A stretch of DNA of 64,000 nucleotides from Lutispora saccharofermentans (GCF_024363565.1 NZ_JAJEKE010000012.1:62001-126000); one strand, 5' to 3'. Shown: positions 16,498-25,450, numbered from the stretch's first letter. A program made the numbers and translations. Notes: generated from the letters alone by a model not told the origin.

Positions 16498-17229
16498 TTA
16501 TTTTTTCCTTGCCGATACAATCAGCATCATTGGGCGCCGCATTTCATCCTCCATCCCCGGAATATCCATCATGTTCTCTGGCGGCTGTGGCTCCACAATC
16601 TGATTTATTATAAAACCATTTGAAAGCAGTGTATTTAAATACGTAGTCAATGTTTTATGATATTTTGTAACTTTTTCTCCCAAAAATACAGCTGTTCGTT
16701 TTCCCTCATAATAATAATTGTCCACCGGAAAATGCAGTATTTCTCCTTTTTCGTTATAATACCAATCTTGTGTTCCATAAGCAGTAAAAACAGGATGTTC
16801 AACTGTAAAAACTAAATTGCCATCAGCCTTTAGCATTCTATATATCTTTTTTATTAAAATCTCATAATCTGCTACATAATGAAACGCAAGTGAGCTTAAT
16901 ATTACATCAAAGCTCTCCTCTGGAAAATCTACATCTTCTATGGCACAGCATTCATATTCAATCTGTGGAAAACGCGTTTTTTCTTTTGCTACTTCGAGCA
17001 TTTTATGAGAAATATCAACACCTACAACAGAAGAAGCACCATTTTCCATAGCATATATACAGTGCCATCCATAGCCGCATCCTAAATCAAGCACACGCCT
17101 ACCCTTAAAATCCGGCAGCATCTTTTTCAAAGTCTCCCATTCTCCTGCACCAGCCAGTCCTTTCTGCGAGCGCCCCATTTGACTGTATTTTTGAAAAAAT
17201 ATATTGTCATCATATTTGTTTTCTTTCAT
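16498..17229 (-). CDS. Class I SAM-dependent methyltransferase
   Basis: 243 residues. Motif I is RVLDLGCGYGWHC, with GVDISHKMLEVAKEK (motif post-I) and FDVILSSLAFHYV (motif II). ATG 17229 has GAGGAG upstream. It follows a mef-like pump and a truncated nucleotidyltransferase stub, so it may be co-transcribed with the macrolide-regulated pump. Acceptor molecule unknown; no rRNA adenine methylase (Erm) motif is present. Confidence 0.85.
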   Translation of the reverse strand: MKENKYDDNIFFQKYSQMGRSQKGLAGAGEWETLKKMLPDFKGRRVLDLGCGYGWHCIYAMENGASSVVGVDISHKMLEVAKEKTRFPQIEYECCAIEDVDFPEESFDVILSSLAFHYVADYEILIKKIYRMLKADGNLVFTVEHPVFTAYGTQDWYYNEKGEILHFPVDNYYYEGKRTAVFLGEKVTKYHKTLTTYLNTLLSNGFIINQIVEPQPPENMMDIPGMEDEMRRPMMLIVSARKK

Positions 17230-17245
17230 ATGAATTCTCCTCATT

Positions 17246-17350
17246 TCAAAAGTTATTTATTTCCGATGCAATTTGCTTCACCTCTTTGCCTTCTATATAA
17301 GGCAAAGAGGATAGTTTCTCTGTTACTAATTCAATAATATTACCTGCCAT
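17246..17350 (-). pseudogene. Nucleotidyltransferase stub, truncated copy of the gene at 58325-59164
   Basis: Begins MAGNIIELVTEKLSSLPYIEG, matching the N-terminus of the intact copy (MIDNIIQSVTEKLSSLPYIEG), then leaves the homology at codon 21 and stops at codon 35 in foreign sequence. The GSRARG catalytic motif that follows in the intact copy is gone. It marks the end of a duplicated mef-nucleotidyltransferase block. Confidence 0.85.
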
Positions 17351-17372
17351 ACAAACGCACTCCTAATAATTT

Positions 17373-18593
17373 CTATTTTGAATCTAACTTCCTGACCTCA
17401 TTCACCATAGGACAAATTACAGCAATGCCGATAATTAAAATACCTGATATTAAAAACCAATGATTTACACCGATTTTATCAGCAAAGAATCCGGAAAGGA
17501 TTAACCCAACGGGCATAGCAAGCGACATGATGCTTCCTGTAAGGGAAAACACGCGTCCTAAATATTCAGGCTTAATTTTTTCTTGAAAAAGAGCTGTTTG
17601 AACTCCACTGTAAAATGGCACTGAAAGTCCCATAATCGCACAGCAGACTACAAATATAACAAATCCGCTTGGAGGAAGTAACCCCGCAATGGCTAAACTA
17701 GCTCCCATCATAAAAATAGACGCCGTTATCAATAGGGTCCGCTTTTTAAAGCCGCCAAATAGTCCTAATAGCAAACCACCTGCCAGCATACCGGAAGCAT
17801 AGGCAATTTCGGTAACAGATACATGCATCGGTGTTCCCGAAAAATATTCCATGCTGATCAAAGGATAAAGCGCATTGATTGGCATATAAACAAACATATA
17901 TGCTGTGCCTATGAGCAGCAATGCAAATAATCCTTTGTTTTGTTTCAAAACAGCAAGTCCTTCTTTCATCTCTTGCATAAAATTTTGATTTAAACTTTGT
18001 TGCTCTGGCCTTAGCCTGGGAATGCGTACAAGCCCTACCGTGATACATGCAATCACAGCACCCAGCACATCGATGGCTATAATTGCATTTAATTCCCAAA
18101 CAGTATATAAAAATGCCGCAGCAGCAGGGCTAAGAATATAGCTTACAGACTGCAAGGACTGGCTGTAACCTGCACATTTGGTCAGCTGTTCTTCCGGTAC
18201 TAAAAGAGGTGTAACCGCGCTTAGTGCCGGGGAATGAAAAGCAGTTCCAATGCTCCTGACAAACAACACTGCCATAACCATCCAGACCGGTAATTCCATA
18301 TACAAAGCGATAATAGCCTGTACTGCCCCGGCTGCTGCAATAATTAAGTCAGCGCCAATCATTATCTTTTTTCTATCATAGCGGTCCACTAATACGCCTA
18401 TCACAGGCCCAAAGACTGCGTATGGCAGAAAACCAACTAATGAAGCAATTGACAGCACCATCGCTGATCCTGTTTTTTCTGTAAGATAAAAAATTATCGC
18501 CATTTGCAGGACAGCACTGGTAATAAGCGAAATTGCCTGCCCTATCCATATCGTAAAAAAGTCCTGTTTCCATTTTGAAATTTGTTTTCTCAT
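17373..18593 (-). CDS. mef: Mef-like macrolide efflux MFS transporter, copy 1
   Basis: 406 residues, 12 membrane helices. It shares most of its sequence with the mef(A)-like copy at 59184-60401 (for example TEKTGSAMVLS, VDRYDRKKIMIGADL, VPEEQLTKCAGYSQSLQS) but is clearly diverged. The cytoplasmic loop has the MFS motif A variant GVLVDRYDRKK. It should export macrolides by proton antiport. AGGAG precedes ATG 18593. Upstream is an RLR leader peptide and attenuator (18639-18853), so drug-induced read-through is expected. Confidence 0.88.
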   Translation of the reverse strand: MRKQISKWKQDFFTIWIGQAISLITSAVLQMAIIFYLTEKTGSAMVLSIASLVGFLPYAVFGPVIGVLVDRYDRKKIMIGADLIIAAAGAVQAIIALYMELPVWMVMAVLFVRSIGTAFHSPALSAVTPLLVPEEQLTKCAGYSQSLQSVSYILSPAAAAFLYTVWELNAIIAIDVLGAVIACITVGLVRIPRLRPEQQSLNQNFMQEMKEGLAVLKQNKGLFALLLIGTAYMFVYMPINALYPLISMEYFSGTPMHVSVTEIAYASGMLAGGLLLGLFGGFKKRTLLITASIFMMGASLAIAGLLPPSGFVIFVVCCAIMGLSVPFYSGVQTALFQEKIKPEYLGRVFSLTGSIMSLAMPVGLILSGFFADKIGVNHWFLISGILIIGIAVICPMVNEVRKLDSK

Positions 18594-18638
18594 ATCTTAT
18601 TCTCCTGCCTTTTTATTGTTGGTTTGGTTCTGTTTATA

Positions 18639-18826
18639 GGCAATAAAAAATGCAGACTAGAATCCACAGTGCAAGCTTTAGTCTGCATTTTAACGTTAAA
18701 AAGACATAGGTAAAAAACGTATCGCCTCAGTTGGTTACGCTCCACCCGTATCTATGTCTCAATTCGCAAAATAAGCACAACAAAAAAGCCCACCGTTGTG
18801 GATGACATTACAGCTTTTTTATTGCC
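18639..18826 (-). promoter_or_regulatory. Transcription attenuator upstream of mef copy 1
   Basis: Two rho-independent hairpins on the minus strand: 18782-18820 (AAAAAAGC/GCTTTTTT arms) and 18645-18687 (TGCAGACT / AGTCTGCA then TTTTTT). The word GGCAATAAAAAA just after the leader peptide (18826-18815) is complementary to TTTTTTATTGCC in the last terminator (18650-18639), a possible antiterminator. A third stem (GACATAG/CTATGTC) lies between at 18703-18758. Confidence 0.75.
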
Positions 18827-18829
18827 GGC

Positions 18830-18853
18830 TTATCTTAAACGAACAGAATACAT
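18830..18853 (-). CDS. Leader peptide MYSVRLR
   Basis: ATG 18853, GGGGG upstream, seven codons ending R-L-R then stop. Macrolides stall ribosomes at the R/K-x-R/K motif (RLR in ErmDL-type leaders). Stalling here would change folding of the attenuator that follows. Only the RLR end is shared with the leader of copy 2; the first four residues differ. Confidence 0.75.
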   Translation of the reverse strand: MYSVRLR

Positions 18854-18952
18854 AGATAGAATGTCCCCCTTTAATTTTCTTTGTTTGAAAAATATTTTAT
18901 CATAAGTAATATATTACAGTCAAACTTAAGATTAAAAATCCCATCTTACAGT

Positions 18953-20185
18953 TTATTCAGGTTTAGAGGCTGGCTTCCCTGCCTCAATCAGCACTTTGTT
19001 GCCTAACATGAAAAGGCTTTCAGTAAGCATCAGCAAACCGGTTCCTATAAATAACCATTCTATTTTGATGAAATCAGCTAAAGGCCCATACACAAGCATC
19101 CCCAGTGGCATAATAGAACTCGAAATCATGCTTAAAACGCCAAATACTCTGCCTAAAAAATCTCCTTGTACCTTCTCCTGCAGTAAAACTGTAAAGGGTG
19201 TATTAAAGAAAGGCATCGCAGCACCGATCAATCCCATGGAAAAAAGGTAGAACCAAAAGATGGGAATAATGCCAAGTGCACATGTACAGGCTCCAATAAC
19301 AAAGATTGAAAGGGCCATTGAATAAACTTTGTTTTTAAAACCGCTCCAGGTCGCCACGATCACGCCTCCCGCCATCATGCCGGCAGAATAGGCGACAGAC
19401 ATTGCAGTTAGGCGCCAAACATCCTCCCCGAAGCTGCGCGTGATAAGCAAGGGTGTTAGAAATGCCGCAGGTGCAATCAATATAAAGTAGATTGCTATAA
19501 ACGAAAAAATTGTCTTAACAAATCCATGATTCTTGATATAATTGATACCTTCATGCATATCTCCAAAATAAGTAATTCTTTGTTTCTCAAGGGCTTTAGC
19601 ATGAGCAGGCACATGTAAAAACAGAAGTAATATCGAAACCGCCACGGCAGCCGTAATAACATCTAACAAGAATATTACTTCTATAGTAGACATAGTTAGC
19701 AGCATACCGCTAAGCATCGGTGATACAAGCGCGACCAGTGATTGTATGCTGCTATTTGTTCCGTTTACCTTAGTAAGCTTATCCTTTGGCACAAGCTGCG
19801 GAAGAATAGCTCCTATGGCTGGCGTTTGAACTCCAGAGCCAAGCGCACGTATGACAGATGCCGCAAAGAGCAGCCATACTGAGTCGTATCCTATAAAAAA
19901 CAGTATAGCTAAAACAAGCGTTGCTATCGCTATCATAGAATCGGATAGAATAATTAATGTCTTTCTATTATATCGGTCTGCCCATACCCCTGCAAATGGA
20001 GACAGAAAAAATGTCGGCAAGAAGCCGCAAATAATTGATATGGTCATCATTATCCCTGATTGTGTTCGTAATGTAATATGCCAGGTAATTGCATACTGAA
20101 CCAGCATCGACCCAAAAAGAGATATGTTCTGGCTAGCTAGAAAGAGTATTATGTTCTTTTTCCAATTTTTATTTATATCTATCAT
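18953..20185 (-). CDS. MFS transporter (Mef-related DHA3 family)
   Basis: 410 residues, 12 helices, with motif-A variant GVWADRYNRKTLI and the family words LVPKDKLTKVNGTNSSIQS. Relative of Mef but from a separate branch; substrate unknown. TTGGAG precedes ATG 20185. Last of a unit with flavodoxin, FMN-binding protein and TetR (20272-21843), so it may be controlled by that TetR. Confidence 0.85.
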   Translation of the reverse strand: MIDINKNWKKNIILFLASQNISLFGSMLVQYAITWHITLRTQSGIMMTISIICGFLPTFFLSPFAGVWADRYNRKTLIILSDSMIAIATLVLAILFFIGYDSVWLLFAASVIRALGSGVQTPAIGAILPQLVPKDKLTKVNGTNSSIQSLVALVSPMLSGMLLTMSTIEVIFLLDVITAAVAVSILLLFLHVPAHAKALEKQRITYFGDMHEGINYIKNHGFVKTIFSFIAIYFILIAPAAFLTPLLITRSFGEDVWRLTAMSVAYSAGMMAGGVIVATWSGFKNKVYSMALSIFVIGACTCALGIIPIFWFYLFSMGLIGAAMPFFNTPFTVLLQEKVQGDFLGRVFGVLSMISSSIMPLGMLVYGPLADFIKIEWLFIGTGLLMLTESLFMLGNKVLIEAGKPASKPE

Positions 20186-20271
20186 TTTTACTCCAATCTA
20201 AATCAATTACTTTTATTGTCAGTGATATCGAACTTGACTCGGCTGCATTCGTCATAATAATATCCTTATTT

Positions 20272-20796
20272 TTATTCAAAATGCTTTTTTATCTCCTTAA
20301 CTGCTTTCACAGTCATCGAATCCAGATCACTTTCGGTCAATTTATAGACTTCGACTGCCTTAGGGTCAATTTTTGCATCTTTAGGCAGAAGATCAGCAAT
20401 GTACATGTTAATAAAAACCGCTGGGGCGATGCCAGCACGCCTTGTTATGTTATTGCAGAGCTGAGGATTAGGGTTTAACGAGCCTCCGCTGATGCTGACA
20501 AATCCATATTTACGCGGGTTCAGTTTTATATATTTCAGATATGACCTTAGCGGAAAGGCTGGCTGCCCCATCCACACAGGAGCAACGAAAATTATTCCGT
20601 CATATTTATCAAGTGTTTGTGGTTCTGGCAAGATATGCGGGGTCCTGTTAAATGTAATATCCAAAGTGATGGTACCGTAGCTGCGCTTTTTCGCTTCTGT
20701 TATTCTTATGTGCTCTGCCGATATTGCTTTGGCAAGATTAGCTGCCAATGCCTCGTTGTTTCCTGTCATGGAATATGAAACTACTGCGATACTCAT
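20272..20796 (-). CDS. Flavodoxin family protein
   Basis: 174 residues with the FMN phosphate loop SYSMTGNNEALAANLA and the loop APVWMGQPAFP. The fold continues with YGFVSISGG. Probably an FMN electron carrier or NAD(P)H-linked reductase partner for the FMN-binding membrane protein encoded next to it. A related pair recurs at 55013-55924. Confidence 0.82.
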   Translation of the reverse strand: MSIAVVSYSMTGNNEALAANLAKAISAEHIRITEAKKRSYGTITLDITFNRTPHILPEPQTLDKYDGIIFVAPVWMGQPAFPLRSYLKYIKLNPRKYGFVSISGGSLNPNPQLCNNITRRAGIAPAVFINMYIADLLPKDAKIDPKAVEVYKLTESDLDSMTVKAVKEIKKHFE

Positions 20797-20813
20797 AAGA
20801 TTGCTCCTTCCTA

Positions 20814-21272
20814 TTATTCGGATTGCGCTTTATTAAGCGCATCTTCCACCGCTTTAAGATAAGATTTCGAGGTAAGAGTCGCTCCGCTGATGACATCCAC
20901 CTGTAATGTCTCTCTCTCAATTATGCTGTCAAACAAGTCATTCAGGGATTTCCCGTTATTAATTTCGTTTGCCTGTTTTTCACCAGCAAGAGCCCCTCCA
21001 ACAGCATTGATTTTCATTATCTTGCCTGAGGATATTGTAACCTCTACGCTGGTGTCCCGCGAACTATCCTTAACCCCTTTGTAATGGCCAATATATATAC
21101 CATCGTGCAGCTTGTCAAAATCAATATTTGAGAAGGTAAGGTTTTTTACCTCGGCGCGGCTGGGGCCTGTTGCCAGGAAAACGACCATCATCAATCCGGC
21201 AATGGCCGCAACAATTCCCAAGATGACATGCCAGGTTCTAAACTTCCTCTTTTGCTTCATTTTTGTTTTCAT
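20814..21272 (-). CDS. FMN-binding domain protein, membrane-anchored
   Basis: 152 residues: one N-terminal membrane helix (about 14-34), then an FMN-binding domain whose covalent flavinylation motif is DVISGATLTS (S-G-A-T). Such domains sit outside the membrane, as in NqrC/RnfG, and pass electrons. The start overlaps the TetR gene by 35 bp; AGGGG is upstream. Confidence 0.85.
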   Translation of the reverse strand: MKTKMKQKRKFRTWHVILGIVAAIAGLMMVVFLATGPSRAEVKNLTFSNIDFDKLHDGIYIGHYKGVKDSSRDTSVEVTISSGKIMKINAVGGALAGEKQANEINNGKSLNDLFDSIIERETLQVDVISGATLTSKSYLKAVEDALNKAQSE

Positions 21273-21843
21273 TAATCATCAACCCCTTCATCGTAAACTC
21301 TGCCAGATATTCAATCACCTGCGGAAAATATTCAAGGCCTATTTCTTCTTTGTGCGTGTCCACATTAACCAGGGCAGCAAATATTGCCATAATCATCTCT
21401 GCACTGATATCAGAACGCATTTTACCTTCATTTTGCCATTTTCTAACGACCTCAACGAAGCTATCATAGAGAAAATCTACTCGTTCTGCACCGTCTTCTT
21501 CTCGGAAGCCTTTCTCAAGCTTTTGAAAAACATCCCGGTTGTACCATTCTCTCAATATGGGGTTCTCTTGCATACCCTGAAGGTTTTTCATCATCATCTC
21601 CTTCATGACCAGTATGGGTTCTGCCTCCATGTTAAGCGATGCCAGTATCCTTCTTTTCAGTTTTGCATTTTCATCGTTGTATATCTCCATGAAGAGCTTA
21701 TCCTTCGAGTTATAGTAACTATAAAAGGTTCCTGTAGCCATACCGGCTTGCTTCATTATCTCCGCAACATTCGTATCCTTAAAGCCCTTTTTCTCAAATA
21801 TCTCTTTACCGCAATTGTATATTATATCTTTCTTTTCACTCAA
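21238..21843 (-). CDS. TetR/AcrR family regulator
   Basis: 201 residues. HTH: TNVAEIMKQAGMATGTFYSYYNSKDKL. TTG 21843 is chosen because GGGAGG lies 7 bp upstream; an ATG 17 codons earlier lies within the operator and has no ribosome site. First gene of the flavodoxin/MFS unit and probably bound to the 18-bp palindrome just upstream (21864-21905). Confidence 0.87.
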   Translation of the reverse strand: MSEKKDIIYNCGKEIFEKKGFKDTNVAEIMKQAGMATGTFYSYYNSKDKLFMEIYNDENAKLKRRILASLNMEAEPILVMKEMMMKNLQGMQENPILREWYNRDVFQKLEKGFREEDGAERVDFLYDSFVEVVRKWQNEGKMRSDISAEMIMAIFAALVNVDTHKEEIGLEYFPQVIEYLAEFTMKGLMINENKNEAKEEV

Positions 21844-21863
21844 AAATGTAACCTCCCGATACC

Positions 21864-21905
21864 ATAAAATATGAATGAATATCTTTTTATTCATTCATAT
21901 TTTAT
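21864..21905. promoter_or_regulatory. Perfect 18-bp inverted repeat, TetR operator
   Basis: 21864-21881 and 21888-21905 are exact reverse complements around a 6-bp centre; core TGAATGA...TCATTCA. It sits right before the tetR start, as expected for autorepression. Confidence 0.8.
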
Positions 21906-21978
21906 CAACAGAACTATTTGATGTCAATACTTATATGTAGAAATTTTTAAAGTTACTTGGATTAACGTAAGACCTTAA

Positions 21979-22085
21979 AAAGATATAAAAAAAGAAGCGT
22001 CATGGCTCATAAATATTTTATTTCCAGTGTTTAGCTGTAATTTCGGACAAAGCAGCATTCAGCACATCTGCTTCACTAACATAAT
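21979..22085 (-). pseudogene. Methyltransferase C-terminal remnant
   Basis: A minus-strand stretch reads TGNKIFMSHDASFFIS, matching the end of the intact methyltransferase at 28187-28795 (TGSKIFMGHDASLFII). DNA agreement covers about 40 bp. Upstream codons (SEADVLNAALSEITAK) are in another frame. Only the tail survives. Confidence 0.6.
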
Positions 22086-22090
22086 CATAA

Positions 22091-23140
22091 CTACAACATC
22101 ATTTTATTAGAAACTTTTCTACTACTCCAGCCAAGACTCCGTGCCCATGCACGAGCATCAGCACTTTCTTCTTTATCTTCACCCTCATAAATAGTTCCTA
22201 AGAAATCAGCAAACCCACTCAATCCTCCAACATCATCAAGCACGGATATGCCATCTTTATTAATACAAACCGGTTTGTACTTATTTAATACAGTATCCTT
22301 CGCTTCTTCAAGCTCATATTCATCAATAATGTTTTGTTTCAGAAGATCATCGCAATCTTTGTGCTTAGTTATTGTAACAATCCAGTTATCTCCAAAATCA
22401 TAATTATAAATAAGTTCCCTTGTTACAGGAAACAGCTCTTTTGAATCAATATTCTCACCTTGAGCTGCAATAACTTTATTAACTTCTAACCGTTCCAACA
22501 AACTCTCAGTGCCACTTTCAATGACAAGAGATGAATTCATCTCTTCAAGAGTCAACTCAACTAACGGTGCTCTGCGTATTATTCTAACTTCATCATTCTT
22601 ATCTTGTTTTGATCTTTCCATATAGTCTGTGAGCGATTCCCTAACCTCTAACATTTTGAATCTATCCAGTAGTTCCTGTATATCTTGCTTTGCTATCTCT
22701 GGATGCTCCATAATTCCTCCATAGCTATATGGTCCTGTATATTTCTTCTTTAGCCATGTGCTGATACTGCCTTTCTGATAATCATCATCCCAAAAAATAT
22801 CATCTTCTGCTTCGGATGGTGGTTGAAATAGTATGCCTACTAAATTCGACCAGCCCTTGACTGTACCACCAGTCAATTTATTATATACATCCTCTGGTAA
22901 ATAAAAATTACGCAGATGTGAATTCTGCCATCCAAATAGTTTTTGAATCGCATAATGCAGATTGTGCAATGGCATATCAGAAGGTATAAAGATATCTCTG
23001 GTTATTGACTCGCCCATTCTAGATTCTCCATATCTTCTCAGCATTCTTTTTTGATAATCCGAAAGATAATCATCCTTCAATTCTAGATGAAGACATACTG
23101 GAGTAATTTTATCTTTTGTTTCATTTATATCGTTTCTCAT
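22091..23140 (-). CDS. Plasmid pRiA4b ORF-3-like family protein
   Basis: 349 residues. The C-terminal half has the family landmark ELIYNYDFGDNWIVTITK, and the N-terminal half LHNLHYAIQKLFGWQNSHL belongs to the same domain. Molecular role unknown; these genes are common in mobile DNA. AAAGGAG precedes ATG 23140. It stands alone. Confidence 0.8.
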   Translation of the reverse strand: MRNDINETKDKITPVCLHLELKDDYLSDYQKRMLRRYGESRMGESITRDIFIPSDMPLHNLHYAIQKLFGWQNSHLRNFYLPEDVYNKLTGGTVKGWSNLVGILFQPPSEAEDDIFWDDDYQKGSISTWLKKKYTGPYSYGGIMEHPEIAKQDIQELLDRFKMLEVRESLTDYMERSKQDKNDEVRIIRRAPLVELTLEEMNSSLVIESGTESLLERLEVNKVIAAQGENIDSKELFPVTRELIYNYDFGDNWIVTITKHKDCDDLLKQNIIDEYELEEAKDTVLNKYKPVCINKDGISVLDDVGGLSGFADFLGTIYEGEDKEESADARAWARSLGWSSRKVSNKMML

Positions 23141-23251
23141 ATTCTGCTCCTTTCAATTACTCATTTAACATTTGTTATGCTCTCTTGTGTGAAGCAAACA
23201 AACTTTCATGTCTCAATTCTAACTCATTTCTATTAATTTTTCCGCTATATT

Positions 23252-23602
23252 TTAATTATTTTTTCTTGAAAACAGATTAAAAACTCTGAATTTTGATATG
23301 CTCCAAATTGGAGAAATATAGCCAAGTCTGGAAGTATACATATTTTCTATAGTTAGAGAGGACTTGCAAAATTGCTTGCGTCCATTTTCAGTTCGCAAAT
23401 CAATTCCCAAATCTTCCTTCACAACATCCGTGGGTAAAAACATTCCCTGCAAAGCTAAGACCATCAGCATCGTCAATTCTTTGGGGTTACCGGTGAGGAA
23501 AAACCCGACAATGCCAAAGTGTAATAGCGGCCGACCTCGGCCTGATATAAACAATATCCGGTTTCCGCTCATACCGGCAGCCGCCATCAGTACCGTGAGC
23601 AC
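23252..23602 (-). pseudogene. Chimeric open frame: unrecognised fragment joined to a radical-SAM gene fragment
   Basis: The first about 80 residues (ISGRGRPLLHFGIVGFFLTG...) are not recognised and include a hydrophobic segment. The end, ENMYTSRLGYISPIWS, is a near copy of an internal piece of the radical-SAM protein at 25524-26648 (ENMYISRLGYISPIWS). DNA at 23300-23348 agrees with 25791-25839 at all but four positions. No ribosome site; I regard it as recombination debris. Confidence 0.55.
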
Positions 23603-23616
23603 AAGGATGACAGCAG

Positions 23617-24225
23617 CTATTCTTCAATGTTTGCACGAACTGAAAAGGCCGAGGTCCTCTTCTGATATCTTATCGTTGGTATGGAACATAATATTCCCAA
23701 AATGCCAAATGCAATTACCCCCTTGGAAATAAATCCTTTATCAATAAATTGCCAAACAGCGAAGGCTAAAAGCATAACGACAGTTGCCAACCACGCGTTT
23801 CTTAAGGACTTGTAATAATTGGATTTATCGGAATTTGTGGTATGTAGCTCGAAAGGTTTGCCGGTATTCTTTTTTTCAACAATAAATAATTCTTTATTAT
23901 AGTTCCCGGGTTTAGTGGAAATCTGCCCCATACCGCTGCCATATGGTCTCCATCTCAATTTGATTACTGAGAAATTGAGATTGGCGTTTTTATAGAATAC
24001 TTTATAACCGAGTTCCTCTAAAAAGGCCCGGTATTCCTTTTCTTTTTTAAAACTCTGTTGAGCAACAAACTCAACTGCATATTGATATTCACCAGGCTGA
24101 CACTCTTCAAAGTCATAAGTCATTTTCCCTGTTTTTATTAGCCGATACCCTTTTTGTGCCATTTGATTTAACCAGTTTTCCTGAGTATCCAAAAATCCGC
24201 CAAAAAAACGATAACATTTTTTCAT
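23617..24225 (-). CDS. DUF2812 domain-containing membrane protein
   Basis: 202 residues. N-terminal DUF2812 part: KKCYRFFGGFLDTQENWLNQMAQKGYRL; C-terminal half has two membrane helices around 140-185. Proteins of this type are regularly encoded next to PadR regulators, as here (4-bp overlap). Role unknown; possibly membrane stress or drug response. Confidence 0.8.
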   Translation of the reverse strand: MKKCYRFFGGFLDTQENWLNQMAQKGYRLIKTGKMTYDFEECQPGEYQYAVEFVAQQSFKKEKEYRAFLEELGYKVFYKNANLNFSVIKLRWRPYGSGMGQISTKPGNYNKELFIVEKKNTGKPFELHTTNSDKSNYYKSLRNAWLATVVMLLAFAVWQFIDKGFISKGVIAFGILGILCSIPTIRYQKRTSAFSVRANIEE

Positions 24226-24551
24226 TGTTCTTGCCCCCCTGTAATTTCTTCTGCTATATCGATTAAGCTTTTTAGTCTTTTCATCTCTGCTTCTGCTATT
24301 TCCTTACCAATCTCTGTAATAACATATTCTTTTTTTCTGCCGCTTCCGTCGTCAACAGGCATTATCCAATTCCGTTCCTGCAAGGTGTTTATCGCACCGT
24401 AGAGCGAACCTGCTCCCAAAACTAAACGGCCTTGTGTTTTATCTTCTACAAATTTCATAATTCCATATCCGTGGCTTGGAGTATATAAAGACAGCAATAT
24501 AAAAAAAGTTACTTCTGTTAAAGCACCGCCTTTTGCGTTGTCTCTCATCAT
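24222..24551 (-). CDS. PadR family transcriptional regulator
   Basis: 109 residues, winged helix: FFILLSLYTPSHGYGIMKFVE, then LGAGSLYGAINTLQERNWI and RKKEYVITEIGK, the PadR signature. GGAGGG precedes the start (ATG 24551 or 24548). It overlaps and probably represses the DUF2812 gene. TTACGGTTACTGTAA-like symmetry lies just upstream. Confidence 0.88.
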   Translation of the reverse strand: MMRDNAKGGALTEVTFFILLSLYTPSHGYGIMKFVEDKTQGRLVLGAGSLYGAINTLQERNWIMPVDDGSGRKKEYVITEIGKEIAEAEMKRLKSLIDIAEEITGGQEQ

Positions 24552-24619
24552 TTTCCCTCCTGTATAGCTATTACGGTTACTGTAATAAATATATCACTAA
24601 CCGTAATATGTGTCAATAG

Positions 24620-24648
24620 AAAAAGCATTATCATGCGATAATGCTTTT
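24620..24648. terminator. Hairpin with T-run, terminator
   Basis: AAAAGCATTATC (24621-24632) and GATAATGCTTTT (24637-24648) pair perfectly; on the minus strand TTTTT follows. Ends transcripts from the Fic/antitoxin side. Confidence 0.7.
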
Positions 24649-24786
24649 AAGCCCAATTTTTGTTTCTAAGAAAATAATTATTCTTTTTGCAATGCTTCTA
24701 TCATCTTCAGGTGGATTCCATGCTACTCCAAATATTGGGCAACTTAATCCTGTAATCCTATTTAAAGTATTGATGGCAATTTGAAT
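24634..24786 (-). pseudogene. DUF6650-like N-terminal fragment
   Basis: Directly after the Fic remnant's stop, the minus strand reads NTLNRITGLSCPIFGVAWNP, then PEDDRSIAKRIIIFLETK and stops at the terminator hairpin. The pattern (ITG..S.P.FGV.WNPPE.DR.IA....FLE) resembles DUF6650 proteins. No start codon; a fragment. Confidence 0.45.
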
Positions 24787-25107
24787 TTACTCTATGAAAG
24801 TTTGAGTCATGTAGTTCTCCGGCAGAGGTTTGGTTATCCCAATGAAAATCTCGTTCATTTTAGCATGATCACAAAGGAAGGAAGCTGCACTTGCCTCAAT
24901 CATTTTTTGTCGGTCACCTGAGAAAAGTCCACACTATATCCTGCATTTTCGGCCAAATATTCAATAAAAAGTCTTTGTACTCTGCCGTTTCCTTCTCTGA
25001 AGGGGTGAAGGACATTGATTTCACTTAGATAATATGCAAGTCGGAACGACATTTCACCTTTAGAGACATCCTTTAGATTCATAGCTGTAATCGTAATTAT
25101 TGTTCAT
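24787..25107 (-). pseudogene. Fic toxin (FicT) with internal deletion and frameshift
   Basis: ATG 25107 overlaps the antitoxin end and reads MNNNYDYSYES, then jumps out of frame into NLKDVSKGEMSFRLAYYLSE and the catalytic Fic motif HPFREGNGRVQR. About 80-100 residues between are lost. A second break lies at a run of six A near 24901: with one more A the frame continues MIEASAASFLCDHAKM... to a stop at 24787. The AMP-transferring enzyme cannot be made whole. Confidence 0.8.
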
Positions 25108-25282
25108 GGCTATAGTCTCTGACATCGGTATGCTTTTTTATGAGTTCAGCTATCGTTTCTTCAACCAGTTTATCATTTCCTGAACAACGTCTGATTCTAT
25201 CTTTATCAGTCTGAGTAAGCGGCATGCCTTCCATTGACATTGAGCCGTTAACCTCATTAATTAGCCTTTCCAAATCCCTCAT
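25097..25282 (-). CDS. VbhA-like FicA antitoxin
   Basis: 61 residues with the inhibitory helix motif (S/T)-x-x-x-E-(G/N) as NGSMSMEGMPLT. In VbhA/VbhT pairs this glutamate blocks the ATP gamma-phosphate site of Fic. Intact, with AGGTGG upstream and a consensus promoter (25305-25333), although its toxin is broken. Confidence 0.82.
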   Translation of the reverse strand: MRDLERLINEVNGSMSMEGMPLTQTDKDRIRRCSGNDKLVEETIAELIKKHTDVRDYSHEQ

Positions 25283-25304
25283 ATTAACACCACCTTATCT
25301 ATAT

Positions 25305-25333
25305 ATTATACTATATTGTCATTGAGAATTCAA
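25305..25333 (-). promoter_or_regulatory. Promoter of the fic antitoxin-toxin operon
   Basis: TTGAAT at 25333-25328, 17-bp spacer, TATAAT at 25310-25305. Confidence 0.7.
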
Positions 25334-25450
25334 AACTGTCCACCGTCTGACCAGCTAGACCATCTGACCAGTTACTTTATATTTAAGCTTCCACTATAGT
25401 GCATCTTTTTTGTATATACAAGGGTTATATAGTTTTCCCAAGTCTCTCCT

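Noticed and set aside
16498..17229. Erm-type 23S rRNA methylase next to mef
   Set aside because: Motif I and the general layout are of a small-molecule methyltransferase; Erm signature motifs are absent.
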